Positions 16,504 through 25,399 of a stretch of 64,000 bases of DNA are shown piece by piece (within the stretch, counting starts at the first letter, position 1; every line of letters starts with the position of its first letter). The translations under genes were made by a program, and so were the position numbers. The stretch is from contig NZ_CP110973.1 in NCBI RefSeq assembly GCF_026248825.1, positions 1,116,001 through 1,180,000 on the forward strand, read 5' to 3'. A model generated the notes under the pieces. That model had not been told where the DNA came from. It worked only from the letters and a program-made list of their open reading frames with translations, and did no database searches. The stretch comes from Larkinella insperata. GTDB taxonomy: Bacteria; Bacteroidota; Bacteroidia; Cytophagales; Spirosomataceae.

Positions 16504-17538
16504 TCAGCTCACGTGATCTCCCCGCTTAAATATGTTCTCGTACTGCGTCAACTTGGGATCGGCAAAAACGTCGGCCCCATTCATCTCGTAGCGAACGGGT
16601 TCGTTGACCAGATCATGCCGGTGCCGGAAGTAACCCAGGGCCGATGAGTAATGGCAAACATACGATTTACGGGTTAGCCGCTCATCCCGAATGGGTTCTC
16701 CGCCGTGCGCCAGGGCCGCATGCCAGATCAGTACGTCTCCTTTCTTGATCAGCAGTGTTTTCTTTTCCAGTCCCAACCGCTCACATTCCCGACTCAGGTA
16801 GTGACCGAAATCGGTTGGGTTCTTGGTCGATTCTCCATTAAAGAAAATACCGTTGCCCCAGTTAAATTTCGGAATCGTGTGCGAACCCACGTAATAGTGC
16901 AACTCGCCCGAACCAGCCTGCACATCCTCCAGAGCGATCCAGGCAGCGGCCAGATGGCTCGGAACCTGCGGCACCACATACGGAAAATCCTGATGGGTCT
17001 CCTGCTGCGAACCGTACAAAAACGTCAGGCTCTGCATGGCTACTACTTTCTGGTTGAAGATCGCTTCCAGAAACGCGACGATGGCCGGGTGGAGCATGAG
17101 CTTTTTACCAGCCACGGAAGCATTGTGGAAGTCCATGATTTTGATGTACTGGCCTTCAATAATTTCCCGGGGTACATCGCGCACTTTCATCACGGGGTGT
17201 TGCCGGTACTCCGGCCGGTCGATCCGGATGTTGATGTCATACTCCTGGTGTCGGTCGATCAGTTCCTGAACATCGGCCAGGTAGGCATCAATCAGATCGT
17301 CAGAAATGATCTGCTCGAAAATAACAAACCCGTTCTTTTTCCAGAAATGCAGTTTTTCAGCCAGATCATACGGCAAGTGGGCCGCTTTGGGGAATTGCTT
17401 AACGAAGCCTTCTATATCCGGATTTTTCCCGTCGATCCAGGGGAGATCTTTAGCCGGAAAATCACGCAGGACCGGGGCAGGAAATAACTTGTTATAAACC
17501 TGCCGAACTTTAGCCACACTCTGTTTTACAATGGACAT
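16504..17538 (-). CDS. Phytanoyl-CoA dioxygenase (PhyH) family protein
   Basis: A 344-residue Fe(II)/2-oxoglutarate-dependent oxygenase. The iron ligands are visible as H-x-D in THQDFPYVV and a distal His in HGGEPIRDERLTRKS, whose Arg should bind 2-oxoglutarate. WIALEDVQAGSGELHYYVGSH is the typical core strand region. Bacterial PhyH proteins hydroxylate varied small molecules, and the substrate here is unknown. The open frame starts at a TTG at 17556, but the ATG at 17538 is the natural start. It converges with the GIN operon and stands alone downstream of an AT-rich spacer. Confidence 0.82.
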   Translation of the reverse strand: MSIVKQSVAKVRQVYNKLFPAPVLRDFPAKDLPWIDGKNPDIEGFVKQFPKAAHLPYDLAEKLHFWKKNGFVIFEQIISDDLIDAYLADVQELIDRHQEYDINIRIDRPEYRQHPVMKVRDVPREIIEGQYIKIMDFHNASVAGKKLMLHPAIVAFLEAIFNQKVVAMQSLTFLYGSQQETHQDFPYVVPQVPSHLAAAWIALEDVQAGSGELHYYVGSHTIPKFNWGNGIFFNGESTKNPTDFGHYLSRECERLGLEKKTLLIKKGDVLIWHAALAHGGEPIRDERLTRKSYVCHYSSALGYFRHRHDLVNEPVRYEMNGADVFADPKLTQYENIFKRGDHVS

Positions 17539-17794
17539 GGTTTCAGGAAAATGCAAGTGAGATAAAGATAAATTTATTCACTTGATAATCCGGCGCCCCC
17601 CATAAAACAGTTCACAAACTACCCTTATTACCCCCCGTTACGCCCTGATTATTACCTGACTATCAACCATATTACCGCTTAGTAACTTTTATTAGTATCA
17701 AACTATATATCTTTTTCTAAATCAGGTAACAAGTTGCCGTACACCGGTTATCCGAGTTACTTTTGGATAACCGGTAAAACTGGCAAGTATTCAT
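17539..17794. other. AT-rich intergenic spacer with hairpin
   Basis: The 256-bp spacer holds no credible gene. A perfect 11-bp inverted repeat (17743-17753 with 17765-17775, ACCGGTTATCC / GGATAACCGGT) lies just after the kduI stop and is its likely terminator, although no long T-run follows. The AT-rich part (17560-17720) should contain the promoter of the PhyH gene, but no clear -7 box was found. Confidence 0.5.
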
Positions 17795-18625
17795 TTATCG
17801 CACCTCTGCCAACGGCACAAAATCCATGTCAGTGAAGGTATAATTTTCACCCGCCATTGCCCAGATAAACGAATAATGGCTGGTTCCGGCCCCCGCATGA
17901 ATCGACCAGGGCGGGGAAAGGATAGCCTGCTCGTTGGCAACCAGCAAATGCCGCGTTTCCTGCGGATGCCCCATCAGGTGAAAAACACGCTGGTTGTCGG
18001 CCAGGTCGAAGTAGATGTAAGCTTCCATCCGGCGGTCGTGGACGTGGGGCGGCATGGTATTCCAGATGCTGCCGGGTTTCAAGGTCGTTAATCCCATAAC
18101 CAGCTGACAGCTTTCCAGCCCGTCGGCGTGAATGTATTTGTAGATCGTGCGTTGGTTAGCGGTTTCCTGTGCGCCCAGATCGCTGGGCGAAGCTTCCGCC
18201 GAAGTCAGCCTGGCCGTCGGGCAGTTGCGGTGCGCCGGGGTCGAAAGCAGCGCGAACTTGGCCGGTTGGTTGGCCTGCTGACTGGCGAAAACCACCTCTT
18301 TGCTGCCCAGGCCCACGTAAAGGCAATCCTTCTTGGCCAATTCAAACGACTGTCCATCAACCGTTACCGTTCCGTCGCCACCAATGTTAATGATGCCTAG
18401 TTCCCGTCGTTGCAGGAAAAAATCAGCCTTCAGCTCGTCGTAGGTTGGCAGCGTCTGTGGCCCTTCAACCGGCATCACCCCGCCCACGATCATGCGGTCA
18501 TACTGCGAATACACCAACGCGAAGGCATCGGGCTGAAATAGACTTTCAATAAGAAATTCACGACGGATGCGATCGGTATCGTATTGTTTAAAATCCGTTG
18601 GATTCGTGGTATAACGGGTTTGCAT
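17795..18625 (-). CDS. kduI: 5-dehydro-4-deoxy-D-glucuronate isomerase KduI
   Basis: KduI isomerises 5-keto-4-deoxyuronate to 2,5-diketo-3-deoxygluconate in pectin and uronate catabolism. The 276-residue double-cupin enzyme has the family start MQTRYTTNP and ends normally. Its zinc site is visible in TMPPHVHDRRMEAYIYFD (two His and a Glu) and in a distal SPPWSIHAGAGTSHYSFIW. The usual partner KduD and any pectate lyases are missing from the window, so it stands as an orphan. kdsA lies 56 bp upstream on the same strand and may be cotranscribed, though the pathways differ. Confidence 0.93.
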   Translation of the reverse strand: MQTRYTTNPTDFKQYDTDRIRREFLIESLFQPDAFALVYSQYDRMIVGGVMPVEGPQTLPTYDELKADFFLQRRELGIINIGGDGTVTVDGQSFELAKKDCLYVGLGSKEVVFASQQANQPAKFALLSTPAHRNCPTARLTSAEASPSDLGAQETANQRTIYKYIHADGLESCQLVMGLTTLKPGSIWNTMPPHVHDRRMEAYIYFDLADNQRVFHLMGHPQETRHLLVANEQAILSPPWSIHAGAGTSHYSFIWAMAGENYTFTDMDFVPLAEVR

Positions 18626-18681
18626 AAAGAGAAAGTCTGGTTACATGATGCCGAAATAAACAACTGTTTTAAACAAAACCG

Positions 18682-19491
18682 CTACAAGATGGCCTGCCGG
18701 ATGCGGAGTAACTTCTCCAAGAGTCCTTCCAACTGATCAAGCGGCAGCATGTTGGCCCCGTCCGATTTGGCCTCCGACGGTTTGGGGTGCGTTTCGATGA
18801 ACAGGCCGTCGGCCCCCACCGCAATCGCGGCTTTGGCAATGGTAGCAATTAGGGCGGGTTTGCCACCCGTAACCCCCGAAGATTGGTTGGGCTGCTGCAG
18901 CGAGTGCGTGCAATCCATCACCACCGGTACGCCGTGGGCCTGCATCGCTGGTAAATTGCGGTAATCGACGATCAGATCGCCGTACCCGAACGAATTGCCC
19001 CGGTCGGTCAGAAAAACGTCAGCTGCGGGATTAACGGATTTCACTTTCTCAACGGCAAAGGCCATCGAGTCGCCCGACATAAACTGTCCTTTCTTGATGT
19101 TAACGACCTTGCCCGTCTGGGCAGCCGCCGTCAGCATATCCGTTTGACGGCACAGGAAAGCCGGAATTTGCAGCACATCCACATAGTCAGCTGCCATTGC
19201 GGCTTCCGGCGATTCGTGAAAGTCGGTCAGCGTGGGCACCTCAAACCGCTCCCCCACTTCCTTCAGGATTTCCAACGCCGGAATGTCGCCGATGCCGGTA
19301 AACGAATCCAGTTTAGTCCGGTTGGCTTTGCGGTACGATCCTTTGAATATGTACGGAATTTTCAGCTTGTCCGTCAGACTGACCAGCTTTTCGGCGATGT
19401 GTAGAGCCAGATCACGGCTTTCGATGGCACAGGGCCCGGCAATCAGAAAAAAGTTTCCCGATTCCTTATGCTTCAGTTTGGGAATATTCAC
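18682..19491 (-). CDS. kdsA: 3-deoxy-8-phosphooctulonate synthase KdsA
   Basis: KdsA condenses phosphoenolpyruvate with arabinose 5-phosphate to make KDO 8-phosphate, the inner-core sugar of lipopolysaccharide. The 269-residue protein shows NFFLIAGPCAIES (about 12-24), IFKGSYRKANRTKLDSF, and DRGNSFGYGDLIVDYR, followed by VMDCTHSLQQP. The start is GTG at 19491, giving VNIPKLKH as in family members. The open frame reaches a TTG at 19551 but that would add an unrelated extension. A TATTTTTG -7 box (19507-19514) just upstream supports the GTG. Confidence 0.94.
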   Translation of the reverse strand: MNIPKLKHKESGNFFLIAGPCAIESRDLALHIAEKLVSLTDKLKIPYIFKGSYRKANRTKLDSFTGIGDIPALEILKEVGERFEVPTLTDFHESPEAAMAADYVDVLQIPAFLCRQTDMLTAAAQTGKVVNIKKGQFMSGDSMAFAVEKVKSVNPAADVFLTDRGNSFGYGDLIVDYRNLPAMQAHGVPVVMDCTHSLQQPNQSSGVTGGKPALIATIAKAAIAVGADGLFIETHPKPSEAKSDGANMLPLDQLEGLLEKLLRIRQAIL

Positions 19492-19506
19492 AGGCGTTTT
19501 TTCGAA

Positions 19507-19514
19507 CAAAAATA
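19507..19514 (-). promoter_or_regulatory. -7 box of kdsA
   Basis: On the minus strand this reads TATTTTTG, an exact TAnnTTTG match. Transcription would begin about 10 bases before the GTG. No convincing -33 element is at the usual distance. Confidence 0.45.
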
Positions 19515-19812
19515 CACAAATGCCCCGTTCAACGTGAAGAAATCTACGCAAACGTGGCGGCTTATAACTTTTGCCTTGTTTCGGTAGTTATTGAAATCAA
19601 GCTGGTTAACTGACAGCGATTCGGGGCTGCTTTGGTGGTGCATCTGGATGGGAAAGAACCTGTTTACTGCAGCACCGAATAAGCTCCCAACCAACCCGAC
19701 CAGAATTTATCCAATTATTTGAGAACATGATTTCATTTCATAATGGACTGTTAATCTGACGTTTCTCAAAAAAAAGGAGAGGTTTTTAAACGATTTTAGT
19801 TCGAAAAAATTA

Positions 19813-19844
19813 TTTGACAATCCTATTTTAAATCTCTTTCTTTG
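19813..19844 (+). promoter_or_regulatory. Promoter of acpP-fabF-rnc
   Basis: TTTG (19813-19816) and TTTCTTTG (19837-19844) are separated by 20 bases, one mismatch away from the TTTG/TAnnTTTG consensus of Bacteroidota. The start codon of acpP is 33 bases further on. Confidence 0.6.
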
Positions 19845-19876
19845 CACAGTTTTTAGAACCCCAAACGCATACAGAA

Positions 19877-20113
19877 ATGTCAGAAATTGCAGACAAAGTA
19901 AAAGCAATCATTGTTGAAAAACTGGGTGTTGAGGAGTCGGAGGTAACGCCGGAAGCAAGCTTCACCAACGACCTGGGCGCGGATTCGCTCGACACGGTTG
20001 AACTGATTATGGAATTTGAAAAAGAGTTTAACATCTCTATTCCGGACGATCAGGCGGAAAACATCGGTACGGTAGGCCAAGCCATCACGTACCTGGAAGA
20101 GAATGTGAAATAA
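19877..20113 (+). CDS. acpP: Acyl carrier protein
   Basis: A 78-residue acidic acyl carrier protein, the cytoplasmic carrier of growing acyl chains in fatty acid synthesis. The phosphopantetheine attachment site is S37 in LGADSLDTVELIM. It is the first gene of an acpP-fabF-rnc cluster, 23 bp before fabF, an arrangement widespread in bacteria. A strong promoter lies upstream. Confidence 0.98.
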   Translation: MSEIADKVKAIIVEKLGVEESEVTPEASFTNDLGADSLDTVELIMEFEKEFNISIPDDQAENIGTVGQAITYLEENVK

Positions 20114-20136
20114 GCGTTTCTTTTTGAGTTTAATCT

Positions 20137-21390
20137 ATGCCTTTTAAACGAGTAGTAATCACCGGCCTGGGCGCTCTTACGCCGATTGGTAATACAGTAC
20201 AAGAGTTCTGGAACGGCTTATCTGCCGGTGTAAGTGGCGCCGGTCCGATTACTAAATTTAATGCCGAAAAATTTCGGACAAAATTCGCCTGCGAAGTCAA
20301 GGGCCTGGACGTCAACCAGTTCATTCCTCGTCAGGATGCTCGTAAAATGGACCCCTTCGCCCAATACGCGCTCATCGTGGCCGACGAAGCGGTGAAGGAT
20401 GCCGGGCTTGATCTTACCAAGCTCGATTTAACCAAAGCCGGTGTCATCTGGGGTTCCGGAATCGGAGGGCTTAAAACCTTCGAAGACGAAGTCAAAACCT
20501 ACGCAACCGGCGATGGCACTCCCCGCTACAATCCTTTCTTCATTCCGAAAATGATTGCCGATAGTGCGTCGGGGATGCTCTCGATCCGCTACGGGTTTTA
20601 CGGAGTCAATTATGTGACGGTATCGGCCTGTGCTTCGGCTACCAACGCCATGATTGATGCCTTCAACTTCATTCGGCTGGGCCGCCTGAACATCGCCATT
20701 TCCGGCGGTTCAGAAGCTGCCGTAACGGAAGCGGGTGTTGGCGGATTTAATGCCCTCAGGGCGTTGTCGGAGCGGAACGATTCGCCCGAGACGGCTTCCC
20801 GTCCTTTCGACAAGGACCGCGACGGTTTTGTGCTGGGCGAAGGGGCCGGGGCGCTCATTCTCGAAGAATACGAACACGCCAAAGCGCGGGGGGCCAAAAT
20901 CTACGCCGAGCTGATCGGTGGTGGTATGTCATCCGATGCCTACCACATTACAGCACCGCACCCCGAAGGACTCGGAGCGGTGAATGTAATGAAGGATGCG
21001 CTCAACGACGCTCAGATTGGCCCGGAAGATGTGGATTACATCAACGTGCACGGAACGTCAACCCCCCTGGGCGACTTTAGCGAAGCAACCGCCATTGAAA
21101 AAGTTTTTGGCGATCATGCCTACAAACTGAACATCAGCTCGACCAAGTCAATGACGGGTCACCTGCTGGGAGCGGCCGGGGCCATTGAGGCTATTGCCTG
21201 CCTGATGGCTATGCAACATGGTCTTGTTCCACCGACGATCAACCACTTTACCGACGACGAGCAATTCAACTCAAATCTGAACTTTACGTTCAACGAAGCC
21301 CAGCAACGCCCCATTCATGTTGCCCTGAGTAATACGTTTGGTTTTGGCGGACATAATTTTTCTGTTATATTTCGTAAACTTGAATCCTAA
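20137..21390 (+). CDS. fabF: 3-oxoacyl-ACP synthase II (FabF)
   Basis: FabF condenses malonyl-ACP with acyl-ACP in fatty acid elongation. The 417-residue enzyme has the complete triad: C165 in VSACASATNAM, H305 in VHGTSTPLGD and H342 in SMTGHLLGAAGA. The start RVVITGLGALTPIGN and the C-terminal SNTFGFGGHNFSVIF are also typical. It follows acpP in the same operon and precedes rnc by 17 bp. Confidence 0.97.
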   Translation: MPFKRVVITGLGALTPIGNTVQEFWNGLSAGVSGAGPITKFNAEKFRTKFACEVKGLDVNQFIPRQDARKMDPFAQYALIVADEAVKDAGLDLTKLDLTKAGVIWGSGIGGLKTFEDEVKTYATGDGTPRYNPFFIPKMIADSASGMLSIRYGFYGVNYVTVSACASATNAMIDAFNFIRLGRLNIAISGGSEAAVTEAGVGGFNALRALSERNDSPETASRPFDKDRDGFVLGEGAGALILEEYEHAKARGAKIYAELIGGGMSSDAYHITAPHPEGLGAVNVMKDALNDAQIGPEDVDYINVHGTSTPLGDFSEATAIEKVFGDHAYKLNISSTKSMTGHLLGAAGAIEAIACLMAMQHGLVPPTINHFTDDEQFNSNLNFTFNEAQQRPIHVALSNTFGFGGHNFSVIFRKLES

Positions 21391-21407
21391 CAGTTGCTAT
21401 TAGCCGC

Positions 21408-22187
21408 GTGCAAGCCGCTTCATCCAACACCGTCCTCGACCCCATCCTCAGCTTCTTCCGGCTGCGGGGGAATAGTGAACGCAAGAAATTCAAGCGTTCC
21501 ATTGAGCACATCATTGGAGAAGCGCCTTCCAATATCGGCCTGTATCAGCTCGCTTTTCGGCATACTTCCGCATCCCGCGAAACGGGAATAAAGGGTTTTA
21601 AGGAGTCAAATGAGCGGCTCGAATACCTGGGTGATGCGGTGTTAGGGATGGTGATTGCGGAATTTCTTTTTAAAAAATTCCCCTACAAGGACGAAGGTTT
21701 TCTGACCGAAATTCGCTCCCGGATTGTAAACCGCGAAACCTTGAACGGAATCGCCCGGAAGATTGGCCTGGAAAACCTGATTGAATACGATGGAAGCCGC
21801 AGCCGGGGCATCGTGCCTTCCCGTACGTCGATGTACGGCGATGCACTAGAAGCCCTGGTTGGTGCGATCTACCTGGATAAAGGCTTCCGGTTTACCCGCC
21901 AGTTTATCCTCAAAGAATTATTGGGGCATTATGACCTCGAAGCGTTGATTAGTAACAACGCTAACTACAAAAGCCGCCTGATCGAATGGGCGCAGCGCGA
22001 AGGAAAAAAAGTGGAGTTCACCATCATCTCCGAACGGGGCAACAACCACTTCCGCGAGTTTATCTCTCAGGTAACCGTAGATGACGAGCCGTTTGCTCAG
22101 GGCAGCGGGTACAGCAAGAAAAAAGCTGAGCAATCGGCTGCTGAAAAAGCTTGCGAGCAACTGCAAATGAAGCCCGTTTCCAACTAG
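21408..22187 (+). CDS. rnc: Ribonuclease III
   Basis: RNase III cleaves double-stranded RNA in rRNA maturation and RNA turnover. The 259-residue protein has the signature NERLEYLGDAVLGMVIAE in the catalytic domain, a second acidic site in YGDALEALVGAIYLDKG, and a C-terminal double-stranded RNA-binding domain (about 175-255) ending KKKAEQSAAEKACEQL. The start is GTG at 21408. The N-terminal 30 residues are longer than in E. coli RNase III. It is the third gene of the acpP operon. Confidence 0.95.
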   Translation: MQAASSNTVLDPILSFFRLRGNSERKKFKRSIEHIIGEAPSNIGLYQLAFRHTSASRETGIKGFKESNERLEYLGDAVLGMVIAEFLFKKFPYKDEGFLTEIRSRIVNRETLNGIARKIGLENLIEYDGSRSRGIVPSRTSMYGDALEALVGAIYLDKGFRFTRQFILKELLGHYDLEALISNNANYKSRLIEWAQREGKKVEFTIISERGNNHFREFISQVTVDDEPFAQGSGYSKKKAEQSAAEKACEQLQMKPVSN

Positions 22188-22645
22188 GACGCTGTTTCTC
22201 AATGAGAGAACGGCCCTCTTGGTATGTTTGAACCATCTTTTCTTAGAATCACAATTCACAATTTTCGAAGGATCTGCCGGTTTGGTATGAATTTCAGAAA
22301 TGATCTCTGCCTTTTTGGGGCATTTCTGTCAATCTGACTGCCACCTCTCCTTAAAAACCAATTATAAGCCGCCATAATGACATAATTTCGAATAAACATT
22401 CGACTGGTACAGATGTTGTCTTTAAAGAACTGGAACTTCCGAATCCTAACCCAAAAGCCATGGCCTTGATCCTGAATTTCTACTTGTTCAGAGTGTGGTT
22501 TTTGAATTTCAGCGCAATCAACATTCGTTCGTTAAAATTTGTTAATTGCGTTATTAATGCGAATTTTTGGTGAAGCGGATTTCGTTATCTCTGTGAACTG
22601 ATACGAAAGCAGTAAACGACCCCTTTAGAATCTTAGAATCAAGTC
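22188..22645. other. 458-bp intergenic region upstream of the DegP gene
   Basis: No gene is credible here. Two hairpins follow rnc: a small GTTTCTC/GAGAGAAC stem at 22194-22211 and an 8-bp stem at 22295-22302 with 22321-22328. A GTCA-ATC-TGAC palindrome is at 22328-22338. A promoter for the protease gene lies at 22538-22569. The rest shows nothing I can assign. Confidence 0.5.
22538..22569 (+). promoter_or_regulatory. Promoter of the DegP/HtrA gene
   Basis: TTTG at 22538-22541 and AATTTTTG at 22562-22569 are separated by 20 bases, one mismatch from the Bacteroidota consensus. The ATG of the protease follows 76 bases downstream. Confidence 0.5.
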
Positions 22646-24172
22646 ATGAAAAGCAACTGGAAAACTTTAGCGATTATCGCTCTTCTATCGAGCTTTGTTA
22701 CGCTGGCCGCTTACAACATTCTGGGCTTTAACAAGCAGGATGTTGTTTTCAATGAATCGGCTCCGGCCTCACAGCCCATTGGCCGTCTGGCCGCCCTGAC
22801 CGGTCCGCAATCTGCGCCGGGTGATTTTGCCTACGCGGCCGAAGCCTCCACCCCGGCGGTTGTCCACATCAAAACTACCATCACCCGGACGGTTCGCCAA
22901 CAGCAAATTCCGGATATCTTCCGCGACTTCTTCGGCGACGAATTTGGCCGTGGTAACAACGCTCCCCAACGGCAACGGGGGCAAGCTTCCGGTTCCGGTG
23001 TGATCATTAGCCAGGACGGGTATATTGTCACCAACAACCACGTTGTACAGGATGCCGACGAAGTGGAAGTGATCCTGACGGATAAACGTAGCTTCAAAGC
23101 GAAAGTAATCGGTACTGACCCCCTGACTGACCTGGCGGTTATTCAGGTTAGTGCCAAAAACCTGCCATCGATCACCCTGGGTGATTCAGATGCCTTGAAA
23201 CTGGGTGAGTGGGTACTGGCCGTTGGTTATCCGCTGGATCTGGAATCAACCGTAACGGCCGGTATCGTGAGCGCCAAAAGCCGCCGGATCGGTATTTTGG
23301 ACCAAAATATCAACCGGAACGAAGAGAAACCTGAAGCGCCCGTTGAAGCCTTTATTCAAACGGATGCAGCCATCAACCCGGGTAACTCCGGTGGTGCCCT
23401 GGTGAACCTGCGCGGTGAGCTGGTCGGTATCAACTCGGCCATTGCTTCAGCAACGGGTTACTACAGCGGCTACGGTTTTGCGGTTCCCGTCTCACTGGTA
23501 AAAAAAGTTTCGGCTGATCTGGTGAAATACGGCGCTGTACAACGCGGCTATCTGGGTATTATCCCGGTCGAATTAAATAGCCTGCGCGCTCAGGAACTGG
23601 GCTCTAAAATCGGCCGCGGTATTTACATCAACGAAGTAGTAGAAGGCGGTGCCTCAGCGGTTGCCGGCCTGAAAAAAGGTGATGTGATCGTGAAAATGGA
23701 AGGTCAGGACGTTGACTCCGATGGCCAGATGCGTGAAATCATCGGTCGCCGTCGCCCGGGTGATGTGATTGCCGTCACCGTAAACCGGAATGGTGATCTG
23801 CGTGACTTCCGCGTCGAACTCCGCAACCGTAACGGTGGCCGCGACATTATCAAGAAAAGCGAAAACGTCTCGGTATCCAATGCCGCTAAAAGTCTGAGCT
23901 CGTTGGGCGCTGATTTCGAGGACCTGACGGCTGCCGACGCCAAGCGTCTGGGTGTTGCCGGTGGTGTTCGTGTAAAACGAATCCGCGATGGCAAACTGGC
24001 CGAAACGGATATCGAAGAAGGTTTCATCATTGTGAAAGCCAACGGTAAAAACGTTCGCACGGTGAAAGACCTGCAGACAGCCATGACTTCCACCAATGCC
24101 GGTGACGGTCTGATGCTGGTGGGTATGTACCCGAACAGTTCACGGATGTACTACTACGCCGTGCCTGTCTAA
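22646..24172 (+). CDS. degP: DegP/HtrA family periplasmic serine protease
   Basis: A 508-residue trypsin-like protease and chaperone that degrades misfolded envelope proteins. An N-terminal membrane segment or uncleaved signal (about 7-28) is followed by the protease domain, with the triad H132 (TNNHVV), D162 (LTDLAVIQ) and S248 (NPGNSGGALV), and then two PDZ domains (about 300-390 and 410-500). Length and order match DegP/DegQ. The gene is alone, with its own promoter and a strong terminator, as expected for a stress-induced gene. No anti-sigma factor genes are adjacent. Confidence 0.95.
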   Translation: MKSNWKTLAIIALLSSFVTLAAYNILGFNKQDVVFNESAPASQPIGRLAALTGPQSAPGDFAYAAEASTPAVVHIKTTITRTVRQQQIPDIFRDFFGDEFGRGNNAPQRQRGQASGSGVIISQDGYIVTNNHVVQDADEVEVILTDKRSFKAKVIGTDPLTDLAVIQVSAKNLPSITLGDSDALKLGEWVLAVGYPLDLESTVTAGIVSAKSRRIGILDQNINRNEEKPEAPVEAFIQTDAAINPGNSGGALVNLRGELVGINSAIASATGYYSGYGFAVPVSLVKKVSADLVKYGAVQRGYLGIIPVELNSLRAQELGSKIGRGIYINEVVEGGASAVAGLKKGDVIVKMEGQDVDSDGQMREIIGRRRPGDVIAVTVNRNGDLRDFRVELRNRNGGRDIIKKSENVSVSNAAKSLSSLGADFEDLTAADAKRLGVAGGVRVKRIRDGKLAETDIEEGFIIVKANGKNVRTVKDLQTAMTSTNAGDGLMLVGMYPNSSRMYYYAVPV

Positions 24173-24186
24173 GGTTTAGCCAACCG

Positions 24187-24233
24187 ATAAACAAAAATGG
24201 CCCGCTTCTCGGAAGCGGGCCATTTTTGTTTAT
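24187..24233. terminator. Strong bidirectional terminator
   Basis: A perfect 22-bp stem (24187-24208 with 24212-24233) with a 3-base loop, GC-rich at its tip and A/T-rich at its base. It lies between the convergent degP and gmd genes. Confidence 0.93.
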
Positions 24234-24260
24234 AGTATCCTGCAAAAAGGATCGTTCTGG

Positions 24261-25373
24261 TTATTCGAAGTAATTCATAACCCGGTGACCGCTCTTCTCC
24301 AGCAACTGATCGCGCCGGAACAGATCGATATCAGCAGCGATCATCTCTTTCACCAGGGCTGCCAGGTCGTACTTGGGTTTCCAGCCCAGCTTGGTCATTG
24401 CTTTGGTCGGATCCCCCAGAAGCAGATCAACTTCGGTCGGACGGAAATACCGTTCGTCGATGCAAACAACCTCTCTGCCTGCTTCCAGCGCATAAGCCGG
24501 GTTGTTCGATTTGGCAACAATCCCGGTTTCCTTGACGCCCTCGCCCTTAAATTCCAGTTCAACGCCAATCTCGGCGAAGGCCATCCGGATAAAATCGCGG
24601 ATGTGGGTCGTGATGCCGGTTGCAATAACGAAATCTTCCGGGTTTTCCTGCTGCAACATCAGCCACATGGCTTCCACATAGTCCTTGGCATGGCCCCAGT
24701 CGCGCTGAGCGTCCAGATTCCCCATGTAGACTTTATCCTGCAACCCGAGCGCAATCCGGGCAACGGCCCGCGTAATTTTCCGGGTCACGAACGTTTCACC
24801 GCGCAGGGGCGATTCGTGGTTGAACAGAATTCCGTTGCAGGCATACATGCCGTAAGCTTCCCGGTAGTTAACCGTAATCCAGTAGCCGTACAGCTTCGCT
24901 ACGGCATAGGGCGACCGCGGGTAAAACGGTGTTTCTTCCGATTGCGCGTGGCCCTGCACCCCACCATACAACTCGGAGGTGGAAGCCTGGTAGATACGGG
25001 TTTTGTAGGTCAGGCCCAGCAAACGGACAGCTTCCAGAATCCGGAGCGTTCCGATTCCGTCGACCTGAGCCGTGTATTCCGGTTCTTCAAAACTCACCCG
25101 CACGTGCGACATGGCCCCCAGGTTGTAGATCTCGTCGGGCTGTACTTCCTGAATGATTCGAATGATGTTGGTTGAATCGGACAAATCACCATAATGCAAC
25201 CGGAACCGAACGTGCTTTTCGTGCGGATCTTCGTAGATATGATCAATCCGCTGGGTATTGAAAAGCGAACTCCGGCGTTTGATACCGTGAACTTCATACC
25301 CTTTCGACAACAGAAGTTCGGCCAGATACGTGCCATCCTGCCCCGTGATGCCGGTAATAAGTGCTTTTTTCAT
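24261..25373 (-). CDS. gmd: GDP-mannose 4,6-dehydratase
   Basis: Gmd converts GDP-mannose to GDP-4-keto-6-deoxymannose, the precursor of GDP-fucose and related sugars for surface glycans. The 370-residue short-chain dehydrogenase shows GITGQDGTYLAELL (NADP binding, 8-21), ASTSELYG, the Y-x3-K pair in PYAVAKLYGYW, and FNHESPLRGETFVTRKI. The usual partner fucose synthase (fcl) is not next to it. The SPOR lipoprotein gene lies 26 bp upstream on the same strand and may share its transcript. Confidence 0.96.
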   Translation of the reverse strand: MKKALITGITGQDGTYLAELLLSKGYEVHGIKRRSSLFNTQRIDHIYEDPHEKHVRFRLHYGDLSDSTNIIRIIQEVQPDEIYNLGAMSHVRVSFEEPEYTAQVDGIGTLRILEAVRLLGLTYKTRIYQASTSELYGGVQGHAQSEETPFYPRSPYAVAKLYGYWITVNYREAYGMYACNGILFNHESPLRGETFVTRKITRAVARIALGLQDKVYMGNLDAQRDWGHAKDYVEAMWLMLQQENPEDFVIATGITTHIRDFIRMAFAEIGVELEFKGEGVKETGIVAKSNNPAYALEAGREVVCIDERYFRPTEVDLLLGDPTKAMTKLGWKPKYDLAALVKEMIAADIDLFRRDQLLEKSGHRVMNYFE

Positions 25374-25399
25374 GGTGATTTGGTAAAATTTACTTTCTA

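Larger units (their letters stand above)
19492..19876. other. Divergent kdsA/acpP intergenic region
   Basis: The 385-bp region lies between divergent genes. It contains a minus-strand TATTTTTG box (19507-19514) for kdsA and a plus-strand promoter for acpP (19813-19844). Short open frames here have no family features and atypical composition, so I do not call a gene. Confidence 0.6.

Noticed and set aside
19488..19694. Small open frames in the kdsA/acpP spacer
   Set aside because: They are short, AT-rich and overlap the kdsA promoter region, with no recognisable product.
22408..22425. Sigma-54-like site upstream of degP
   Set aside because: TGGTAC and TTGTC lie at roughly the right distance, but the invariant GC of the -12 element is missing and a primary-sigma promoter is found nearer the gene.
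24285..25175. 296-codon open frame on the plus strand
   Set aside because: It is antisense to gmd, whose cofactor and catalytic motifs leave no doubt about the coding strand.
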